In this document: one piece after another, positions 26,885-37,600 of the stretch
How positions within the stretch are numbered: position 1 is the first letter of the stretch
Layout: each line of letters opens with the position of its first letter
DNA from: Solea solea
Lineage: Eukaryota > Chordata > Actinopteri > Pleuronectiformes > Soleidae
NCBI RefSeq assembly: GCF_958295425.1
Contig: NC_081153.1
Span: 15,405,001 to 15,469,000 of the forward strand
DNA length: 64,000 nt
Reading direction: 5' to 3'
Notes under the pieces: model-generated
What the model was told of the DNA's origin: nothing
Database searches by the model: none
The model's input: the letters and a program-made list of their open reading frames with translations, nothing else
Program-made: the position numbers and the translations under genes

Positions 26885-26909
26885 CTAAATACAGTGTCCA
26901 ACATTTATT
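26885..26909 (-). terminator. Candidate poly(A) signal for the SLC7A-type gene
   Basis: On the minus strand AATAAA (26909-26904) is followed about 20-40 nt downstream by a strongly GT/T-rich stretch around 26860-26890 (GTTTTGTGTTTTTTTTTG). This is the classic layout of a cleavage/polyadenylation site. It lies about 3.8 kb beyond the stop codon at 30684, so the 3' UTR would be long and nearer signals may be used instead. Inference from sequence only. Confidence 0.35.
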
Positions 26910-28050
26910 ATAAAAGAGAAAAACACATTAACAAAAAAAAAAAAAAAAAACATACAAAATAATACTTGGAAGATTTCAAACAATGCCAACTGTTTCTACA
27001 CAAAACAATGCAACTCTCCAGATGTCATCAGGAGACTGAGCTGCAGCAGCTGTGTTGTGTTTCACACACGCTGCTCAGGGAGAGTCTGACTGCTTCTGTT
27101 GGAGCACACATTTGCAATATCAGACATTATTACTATTATGAGAAACCAAAATCATGTCATGCCTTGTTCTACTTGTGTCGCGTGCTTCTTCTGCATCGCT
27201 CTGCGTGCAGTGTGGGAATGTCGCCACAAACAAGTAAACAAAAAACTGAGACACACAGACAGTCATGTGGAGATGATCTGCCTCATGAGCATTTCTGGAT
27301 TAATTTGTTTTATATTTAAAAAGTTACACACTACAGCTTTGCCCCCAATGAATGTAAATGCACTTACTGCTATACTAGGTTTGATGAAATGTTAAAACTA
27401 TTTCTTAACAATAATTCCTTTCAGCATTGTCCCATGTTTATTAAAAAAACTACTTTAACTTCTGTAATGGATTAAATGCTTGATCATGGTCAAAGAATCA
27501 CGACGAGACAAAACAGTGAAAGAATCGAGATTCAAATCCTTGAGATGCACTTTAAAATAAAGAAATGGATTGAATCTCAGAGAGCTTGTGCTGCATTGAT
27601 CTGCTGTGGCATAGTGGTTTTCAGTATTTTCATCAGAATAGCGAGTAAAGTGTCAGATATTCAGTCTGCGGTGTTGTAAAATAAAAATAAAATATTTTAT
27701 AGATTTATAAATTTGCAAATAAAAAAAGGCAAATCCTGGTAAATGTCAAAAATGCAACAACTGCCAAAGAAATATTTGATGAAATGTACAAAGTATAGAA
27801 TGTGGTAAATGTACATGTTGCAGTTGATTATCCCTCACCTCATTCTTCCCTTTCAAGTATGTTGGATAATCTATGTCACCTTCAGTTAGTCAACACTCAA
27901 AGGATATCTAGTTTGTCCACTGTAAAAACATGGTAGTTCAAAATGGGTCATTCTGGGGCAAAGGAAAAACAACAGTTCATACAATAAGGTGATTGTATAA
28001 ACTTTATACAATCACCTAAATGAAATAATTAATAATTTATACTATAAAGT

Positions 28051-28298
28051 ATTCATGCATTCATCTTCTACTGCTTTACCCTGCTGGTGCCAATCCCAGC
28101 TGACATGGACAACCAGGACAGGTCACCAGTCCATCACAGGGCCACATTCAGGTTCCATTTTTCAATTTCCTAATCCCCATGTCTGCATGTTTTTGGACTG
28201 TGGGAGGAAGCCAGAGAATCCGGAGAAACCCCCCCCCCCCCCCCCCCCCCCCACACACACACAAGGGGAGAACATGCAAACTCCATGCAGAATGGTCC
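28051..28298 (-). repeat. Interspersed repeat R1 with a 23-C run
   Basis: Minus-orientation copy of R1 (GCCAATCCCAGCTGACAT, CACCAGTCCATCACAGGG, TGCATGTTTTTGGACTGTGG). It is interrupted by a homopolymer of about 23 C (28230-28252) and a CA run where the family normally has GAGAACCC. It lies inside the putative 3' UTR of the transporter gene. Confidence 0.75.
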
Positions 28299-30395
28299 AG
28301 TGAAATGAAATGAAATGAAATGTCAAAGGAAAAATAATTTCAGCTAAATATTACACATGCCAAATTGTTTTAACTGAACTTCGGTAGAGAGATGCTGAGT
28401 AACCAACTGGTATTTTAACATTATCTGCATTTGGATTGTTAATTAGTGAAGCTGCAGGGTCTTTATATGTGTGTCTGCATACAGGTCAAAACACAGACGC
28501 ACAAAAAAGCATGTTAATGTTTTATCTCAGACCAAGTCAAAGTCAAGTGTTTACAATGCACTTTCTGTTCAGTGCGTTTATTAAGATAAAAACACAGTAC
28601 ACTCATGCCTTATTTTGGGCATACACACACTTCCTGCAGTCTAGAACATAATAATAAATAAAAACAATGAACCGAGCAGACACACAGTTGTACACAACTT
28701 GGCTAACAAACATCAACCTGACCAGAAAAAAATAAGTTTGGTACCCAATGAAATGCATCATTCAAGTCCTGTGCGTTTTCTGCGTATACAACAATTCATA
28801 ACATGACAATATAAATGGTTATAGATATTCTTTACTGCATATATATATATATATATAAATATGTATATATGTATGGCACATAACACGCAGCTGACTAGCT
28901 TGCATTTAAATGTGAAAGCAACATTTAACACATTATGTTTTCTTCTATTGGCTGGTGTTATGAAAGTGGTTAAGACAAGACTCTAAATATAGTTAAAACC
29001 CGAGTCCTGATCGTTTCCAACTGACAAACCAGTGATTTGCCGGACCACAATCACAGAAGGCACAATCACAGGGTCGATAAGGACGACAAAACCACTTGTA
29101 GTTCTACACACTATAGCTTTAATGTTCTCACTTTGCAACAGGCTCACGACACTGTACGTAGAAAGACTATCAGCCTCTTAAAGACCTTTGGTTATGCACT
29201 GTGGATAAATGATCCAAGACGGCGATTTAGACATCATCACATGAAATACCCCACCTGTGATACGCTAAAGACAAGAGTGAGCAAAACGATAAATCGACAA
29301 AAATCAGCAATTTGTGCACATCAGCAAGATGACTCCTGAGGTATGTATCAATATAGATCCTACTCTGAAGGAAAACAAGCCAGACTCCTCATCTGGTACA
29401 TGTGCTTAATCTAGACAGTCATGACAGTCCCATCAATGTGTGTAAATACACGTACTGTATATGAAAACGACAAAAACACCCGCTGGAAATGGACATTCCA
29501 ATGACACTTGGGGAAAACTTTGCTGCTGGTCCATGGAAGTCCATATTAGCTACCACTAGGAGGCACCAGAAATCAAACACAGCCCTGAAGATACAAATGA
29601 AGGATTTGGCTGAAAGCAGATAAATTAAATATGTTCTCATTGCACACAAAAGCACAATATCCTGTAATCCCACAGGATTACCACTCCTCAAAGAGAACAC
29701 CGTGAGTTGACAGAAACACTGAGTCAACAACTAATTCCGAGACCTATTCCCTAAACTAAATCCTAACAAAACCTCTTGTGTAATTTTGGTCCATCATCAC
29801 AACAACAGATTAGAATAAAGCTTTAAATCAGCAAGGTAGATGTGCAGCAAATCCCAAATGTACAGAAATGCCGTCATTCATAGCACTTTCTGCATTCAGT
29901 TTCTGGCTGCTATACCAGTATTGTTTACACTTATAGTTGTGGGTGAAGGAGATGTAACAATAAGCACAACAGGCCGATAAACCCCAAACTATTTGTTTAA
30001 AGAAAGGGTTCAGGATTAATTTGAGTGGTCCCAAGATAAATCTAAACAAATCTTAAGGGCTTCTAACTATTTTTCCCCCTAATCACAGCTTTTTTACTTG
30101 TGAAATGTATTGTCTGAACTGACATTTGCCACCTGAGGCCAGTGGTTACAAACTTCATTTTAAAAGAATCATTATTTATTAACATGAGGGACTTAATAAC
30201 AGCTGAAGAACATAAGGATTTTGAGTGAAAGGACTGAAAAGTCAGGAAGAAACAAAAGGCCACAGCTAACACCATCAACACATATGCATCGACTCCAACA
30301 ACCTCCTATGAATGAGTCAATCCCCAGTCAACTCACTCTGACCCGGGTCATCCATTTCTGTGTGTTGCAGTGTCACTCTAAGGCTTCTGGTTAGC

Positions 30396-30428
30396 TTATG
30401 TGCATGTGTGTGTGTGTGTGTGTGTGTG
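30396..30428. repeat. GT microsatellite
   Basis: GTGCATGTGTG followed by about twelve GT units. Confidence 0.9.
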
Positions 30429-30683
30429 GTAGTGTCGCAACCGAAGTGCGCAACCAACACTGCGCCTTGTGCCACCATGTGAAAGTACAGCTCGAGCAGA
30501 GTGCTGTGAGTTGGAGGGTCATCGTGTACAAATCAAATTCATCTGTCTCTCATTCGTGTGGCAAACGTTCTCTTTTAAATCCATTCAAGTCTTACTCGTC
30601 TAAATGCTGATTGTCCGCAGCGTCTTTCTTCGATTCATCATCTTCACAACGCTCTTGGTTCTTTAGAGTCCTTTCACGCTTCA

Positions 30684-33600
30684 TCATTCTATCTTTTCAG
30701 GGTGAATGTTGTCCAGATCGATGTCGGTCGAGGCCGGACAACACATACACAGCTTTTGGGTGACAACAGAGATCCTATCTGTAGTGACAGTAGAAAGAGA
30801 GAGAGAGAGAGAGAGAAAAAAAAAAGACATCTTAATGGAAATGGAAAAACAGACACCTGCTAAGCCTTTATGGTTTTAGGATGAACTTCACAGACGTGTC
30901 AGGCGGCCTCACAAAGGGCACTTTTGGTACATGTTAACAGACAGTAGGAGTCGCCAAACCCTTCATTTATGACCAACCTGTCAATCTTTGGGACTTTTCC
31001 TGTGGATCCTGAAAATGAAATACACCTTATGCCTAATGTTTGCAAATGAGAGTCAAGCCTTCCTCACTGTTTGAGGCTCTACAAATAAAAGGCAATGGAT
31101 AGAATGGAAGGAAGTATTTATCTTTCCATTAATTAAAAACAAGTGAATGTATGTTACACAACCAAACTTGAGCAACCCAGTGTTAACATTCCTGTTTGAC
31201 TTCAGTCTGTGGTTGGAAAGCACAGGGGAGATGTTAATTCCAGTGCTTCAGGCTTACTCCCTTTCTCCTACAGTCAGATAGTAAACACATGGACACTCTG
31301 CTCTCTGGAAGAGTCTGGGTATTTACTTCAACCCACAGGCCAAGAACTAAACACATTTGTGTCCCACCTAACTTTGGTAGCATTTGCTCTGCCTGGTCAC
31401 CAGCTTCTCGTCTCACAGCGCTGCTACACTCTTACAACAATGAACTTCATAGTTAACTTTCATCAATGGCACAATATATGATCGAGTCATTATTAAATGT
31501 GTTTTTACCTTGAAAACAGGCCACATGCATTACTCAGTGTTGTTATAAATTTAGTGTAACATAAAACTGATGGAGTGAAGTAGAGTGCTTAAAACAAAAG
31601 GCAAAGCCCTGTTTAATATGCCAGTTTGAATAATAAAGTAGTATTTTGGCTTTTATTCACCCAGAAAATAAATAAATAAAATCTCTAGGGTTTCATGGAG
31701 AATGGTGAAATGAAAGAGAAAATATCCAGTTAGTGGCAGTTCGGCTATGTGTTATTGATGCCAGAGGAGAATAACAGACAGGTAGTGCAACAGTGACTCA
31801 TAACCACTCCAAGTTCCAACCAAGGTATACACAGCAGACCATATCTGAAGTCACACCTTAAAGCACATCGAGTACAGCGACACAGTGAGTGCATGTCAGA
31901 GATACAGATTCATTAATAGTGAGTGTACATTGAACTTTACAACACTAAATCACAATCCCTCTTAAGCGCTTACTTATCTAACAAAAAGTCAATTGTGCCC
32001 ACAGTAGACGGCGTAAGAAAGATTAGTAAGCTACTTAACATAGAAATGTACTGTACTTAAATAACTCTGAAATTCCCATGAGGATAGAAGCCTCATTGTG
32101 CAGTTTTATGTGACGCATAACACAAGCTCAGTTTAAGCAAGGCCATTTGATCTGTATGATGTATACATCAGTGGATAAGGGAAAGTGTTTCTTTACTTTC
32201 TTTTTTAAAGTAGTATGAAACGTACACCCTCAATGGTCAGCTGTTTAAGATGTTTCCCACCATTTCTTCCCCCAACTGGTTTTAAAATACTATTTTGATA
32301 GAATTACAATTTACTAAGAATTAGACATGGTGTACACCTGGCTCTCTTTAGAAATCATTTAGGGGCAAAGTCATTCTGGGTGCCCAAAAGAACCCCTACA
32401 AAAATCAAGACCACTATGCTGACAAAGCCCCCCCCAAACATATACATCACAATATCACCTGAAAACTCTTAGTATTTAAACTTACTTAGTATTTTTCCAA
32501 GGAATGCTGGTCTGGAGCTTTGTGGCAAGTGGAGGCAGAAGTAGTAGACTGGTACGCCAGACAGTGCCACAGCAATTCCAACCAGAGAGTTGATGGTGTC
32601 GCTGTAGAGAGGCACGACCACCAGGAATACACTGCATATGCAGTAAGTGATTGGGAAGAACAGAGAGAGCTGCAGGAGTGAAGGGGGAAGGGGAGTGAGG
32701 TAGAAGGCAGAAAAACAGACGGTGGGGAGGAAAGATAGCAAGATTAAAACGATTACATAAACAAATACCAATATAAACCACAACCTATTAAGTGCTCAGC
32801 CAAAGACAGCCAGTGCTCTGACCAATCACATTCACCAAATAAATCACATAAAACATGACAATGACAGTTGTGAAATCAATTGTCACAATCATTTTCCATT
32901 TCTAGGAACAGTTTTCATTTTATTCTATTGGATCACCAAGTGCTCTGGACAGGTTCAAATCTTACTTATCCGATCAAACATTTCTAGTACTACTCTTAAC
33001 AGAAACCTCCAGAGTTGTGGTGTTGTCCAAGGCTACACCCTTGGCCCCTTGTTTTTCTATACAATAAATACATACCACTTGGTTATGTCAAATATAAACA
33101 AAAATATAAAATCCGGTATCTGACACTGAATGATATAGCACTAAACTTGATGTTTATTTAAGAACCAATGAGGAAGGTAACTCTAATCACCATTTACATG
33201 AACGGTCAGAAATGAAGTGCTTCTTCAAAGGGTCATCCAAGCTTTTATCTTATTCTGATAACACTACAATAAACTATGAAGTATTATTATACCATAACCA
33301 TTAAACTACCTCAATCCTTCAACTGGTTCAAAACGCAGCTGTTCAGCATTCTCAGTTCCACTCATAGGTAAAGTGACCGTTGAAAAAAGAGGAAGTTTGA
33401 ATGTTGGCATGTGTTTTTTCCTTTTACCTTGACAGGTCTGGGCAGATCAGGAGCTTTGAAACGAAGGTAGATCAGGCTGGCAATAGAGAGGCCGATAAAC
33501 AACCAGTAGTTAAAACTAAAATAGTTGATCAGCTGGAAAACATCAGGCACAGACAGGTACAACAGAGACATGGCACCCTGGAAAGAGAAGACAGAGAGTA

Positions 33601-34548
33601 CCATTTGTGTTTGTTAAAGAAAAACAACATGCATTCAGTCAGTCATCTGAGGACACCAGAACAATCAATTGAAGGAAGTGTCACTTCAAAACCCACTAAA
33701 ATATGCGATACCTACATTGAAAAGCAAGGCAGGAATCGGAGTGAAACGCTTGATGTGGATCATGCACAGGACATTAGGTAGGTGGCCTTCTCTGGAACCA
33801 ACAAAAAACAACCTGCAGCACAAAATAAATGAAGATTATGATGATGCTGATGACATTCAATAAAGGAATAAGTTTTGTTTCTGCACTTCAGAAGCATTAT
33901 TTAAGTGTGTTTACCAACCTGGAAGCAGCAATGATAGAGGAGTTGAGGCCTCCGTAACAAGAAATGGCCACAGCCAGAGGGATCAGCCAACGAGCCCAGC
34001 CCAGCACCTCATCTGCAAAAGTCTGTAGAAACATTTAAACAAAGTGTTTGCATTTCACATCCTGATAATACTTTATGCCAGCAATAAGAAAACAAAATGT
34101 GTGTTACTATTGTTACGATCCTGTCAATCTCTCTGGGGCTTTGTCCCTCTGTGTATGCTGTATCTGTGTGTGTTGCAGGGGGCGGGCCTAATTGGACTGA
34201 TTGACAGGCCTATAAGGAGACGGATCATGGGTCTGCTCTGGCTCTGCTCTCTGTGCACTGCCCCGCAGTTCCGACCGTGGCTCCACTGTTCCGCTTGGGT
34301 AGCGTTTGTGCCGGAATTGCGATAGAGGGAGCTGATTTGTGATCGTAGACGTTGGGACTCCGCCTTTGACCATCCATTTCACTGTGTGCGTGTGTTCCAT
34401 TACATTACATTACATGTCATTTAGCAGACGCTTTTATCCAAAGCGACTTACAATAAGTGCATTTAAACATTTGGGTACAAATAAGTGCTAGAAGTAAGTA
34501 AGAGCTTCAAGTAAATCAAACTATGAAGTGCTAGTCATAAGTGCGATA

Positions 34549-34601
<53 letters not shown>

Positions 34602-37600
34602 TCGTCGTCGTTATCGTCTTAGTCGAGGTAGAGTCGGAAGAAATGTGTTTTTAGTCGGCGGCGGAAGATGTGGAGGCTTTCCGCTGTCCGGATGTCGATG
34701 GGGAGCTCGTTCCACCATTTGGGAGCGAGGACAGTGAACAGTCTGGAGTTCTGTAAATGCCTCTGCGATCCTGTCAGTGAGGGGGCAGCGAGCCGGTTTG
34801 CCAATGCAGAGCGAAGTGGGCGGGCTGGGGTGTAGGTTTTGATCATGTCCTGGATGTAGGCTGGACCGGATCCGTTTGTAGCATGGAACGCAAGCACTAG
34901 AGTCTTGAAGCGGATGCGAGCAGCTACAGGAAGCCAGTGAAGGGAGCGGAGGAGAGGTGTAGTGTGGGAGAATTTTGGTAAGTTGAAGACCAGTCGAGCT
35001 GCTGCATTCTGGATGAGTTGCAGGGGTCGTATGGCACACGCAGGGAGACCAGCCAGGAGGGAGTTGCAGTAATCCAAGCGTGAGATGACAAGAGCCTGGA
35101 CCAGAACCTGTGCCGCCTTCTGGGTTAGAAGAGGCCGTATCCTTCTGATGTTGTACAACATGTATCTGCAAGATCGAGCTGTTGCAGCAATGTTGGCAGT
35201 GAGGGAGAGATGGTCATCAAGTGTCACACCCAGGTTCCTTGCGGTATGAGACGGAGTTACCACAGAGTTGTCGAGGGTGATGGTTAGGTCTGTGGTGGGA
35301 GAGCCCTTTCCTGGGAGAAAAAGAAACTCAGTCTTGTTGAGATTGAGTTTCAGGTGATGGTCAGACATCCACTGAGAGATGTCGGTCAGACAAGCGGAGA
35401 TCCGTTCTGCTACATTTGTGTCGGAGCTGGGAAAAGAGAGGATGAGTTGGGTGTCGTCGGCGTAGCTGTGATAGGAAAAACCATGAGAGAGAATAACAGA
35501 ACCAAGAGAGTTGGTGTATAGAGAGAAGAGGAGAGGGCCCAAGACAGAACCCTGAGGGACCCCAGTAGCTAGAGGACAGGGTTCCGACACAGATCCTCTC
35601 CAGGTTACTCTGTATGTTCGGTTTTGAAGATACGACGAGAGTAGGGTAAGTGCAGATCCTGAGACACCTAGTTCTTGAAGGGAGGAAATAAGGATCTGGT
35701 GGTTAACTGTGTCAAACGCTGCAGAGAGGTCCAAGAGGATGAGCACAGAGGAGAGAGAGGCAGCCCTGGCAGTGTGGAGTTGCTCAGTGACAGCAAGGAG
35801 TGCAGTTTCGGTCGAGTGACCTGCTTTAAAACCAGACTGAAGAGGATCAAGAAGGTTGTTCCGGTGAAGGTAGGAGGAGAGTTGATTAAAGATAGCACGC
35901 TCCAGAGTTTTGGAGAGAAAAGGAAGAAGAGAGACAGGTCTGTAGTTATTTACTTCAGACGGGTCAAGGGTGGGTTTTTTAAGGAGGGGGGTCACTCTGG
36001 CCTCTTTAAGAGAGTCCGGAAAGCAACCAGATGATAGAGATGTGTTAATGAGGTGGGTGAGGAAAGGCAGAAGATCAGAAGCAATTGACTGAAGAAGGTG
36101 AGAGGGGATAGGGTCAAGGGGGCAGGAGGTGGGGCGGGCAGAGGTTATTAGGGAAAGAACTTGATCCTGAGATAGAGGGGTGAAAGAGGATAGAGAAGGA
36201 GCTGAATTAGTGGTTGGTAGAGAGGTGAGATCAGGAGGTGGGGTTGAGAAAGAAGAGCGAATGTCATCTACTTTCTTTGTGAAGTAGTTGACAAAGTGAA
36301 TTGGTAGAAGGGAGGAGGGAGGAGGGGGGGTGGGGGGATCAAGGAGGTTAGAGAAGATCGAGAAAAGTTTTTTGGGGTTAGAGAAAGAGGATTGAATTTT
36401 AGTCTGATAGAAAGATTGTTTGGCTGCAGAGATAGAGGCAGTGAGGGTGGAGAGAAGAGAGTGATAGGAAAGCAGGTCGTCAGGGAGTTTTGATTTCCTC
36501 CATTTCCTTTCTGCTGCCCGTATCGTGGCTCTCTCAGTACGCACTGAGTCCGACAACCACGGGGCTGGGGAGGACTTACGAACCCGCCGTGAAGTAAGAG
36601 GACAGAGAGAGTCAAGAGAGGAGGACAGAGTACAGAGGAATGTGTCTGTGGCAGAGTTGGGATGCATGAGGGAGAAGGAGTCAGCTGAAGGAAGTGCTGA
36701 TAGAACAGTTGAGGAGAGAGAGGAGGGAGAGAGAGAGCGAATGTTGCGACGGACAAGTGCAGTATCTGATGAGATGAGATCATCAGATTGGGAGAGTGGG
36801 AGAGAGTAGGAAATGAAGAAATGATCAGAGACATGAAGTGGAGTTACCGTGAGGTCGGAGGTGGAGCAGTTTCTGGTGAAGATGAGGTCAAGGTGGTTGC
36901 CAGCTTTGTGAGTTGGTGGAGAAGGAGCAAGTGAGAGAGAAAGAGACGAAAGTAGAAATAGTAGATCGGATGACTTCTCTGACTGGATGTTGAAGTCACC
37001 AAGAAGAACAAGTGGTGGGCCATTTTCTGGGACGTTTGAGAGGAGGACATCTAGTTCCTCCAAGAAGTGTCCCAATGGGCCTGGTGGACGGTAGATGACA
37101 ATAATGATTAGTTTGACTGGGTGAGTTACAGTTACAGCATGAAATTCAAACGACTGTGAAGAGAAGTGTGGCAGTGGGTAAAGAGTGAAAGTCCAGTTGG
37201 GGTTGATGAGCAGACCTGTCCCACCACCTCTTCCAGTGGATCTGGGTGTGTGGGAGAAGGAGTGGGCGGAGGAGAGAGCTGCAGGGGTGGCTGTGTTGGA
37301 GGGTGTTATCCAAGTCTCAGTGAGAGCAAGGAAGTCCAGGCATTGCTCAGTAGCAAAGCCGGAGATGAACTCAGTCTTGCGGGTAGCTGACTGGCAGTTC
37401 CACAGGCCCCCTGCGACAAGGTGTTGGATGTGTGTGGAGCGGGTGGGATAGATAAGTGAGGACAGGTTACGGTGATGCTGTGAGTGATTGTGAGGTTTGT
37501 AGTATCTATGAGAAGAGACATGAACAGGAATGGAAAAAAGGCACATATGGTAAAATAGAGGTCGAAAACACTTGCAGACAGGTACTTAGCCCCGTTAGCC

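Noticed and set aside
33401..33863. Plus-strand open frames across 33.4-33.9 kb
   Set aside because: Antisense shadows of transporter exons 8 and 9 on the minus strand.
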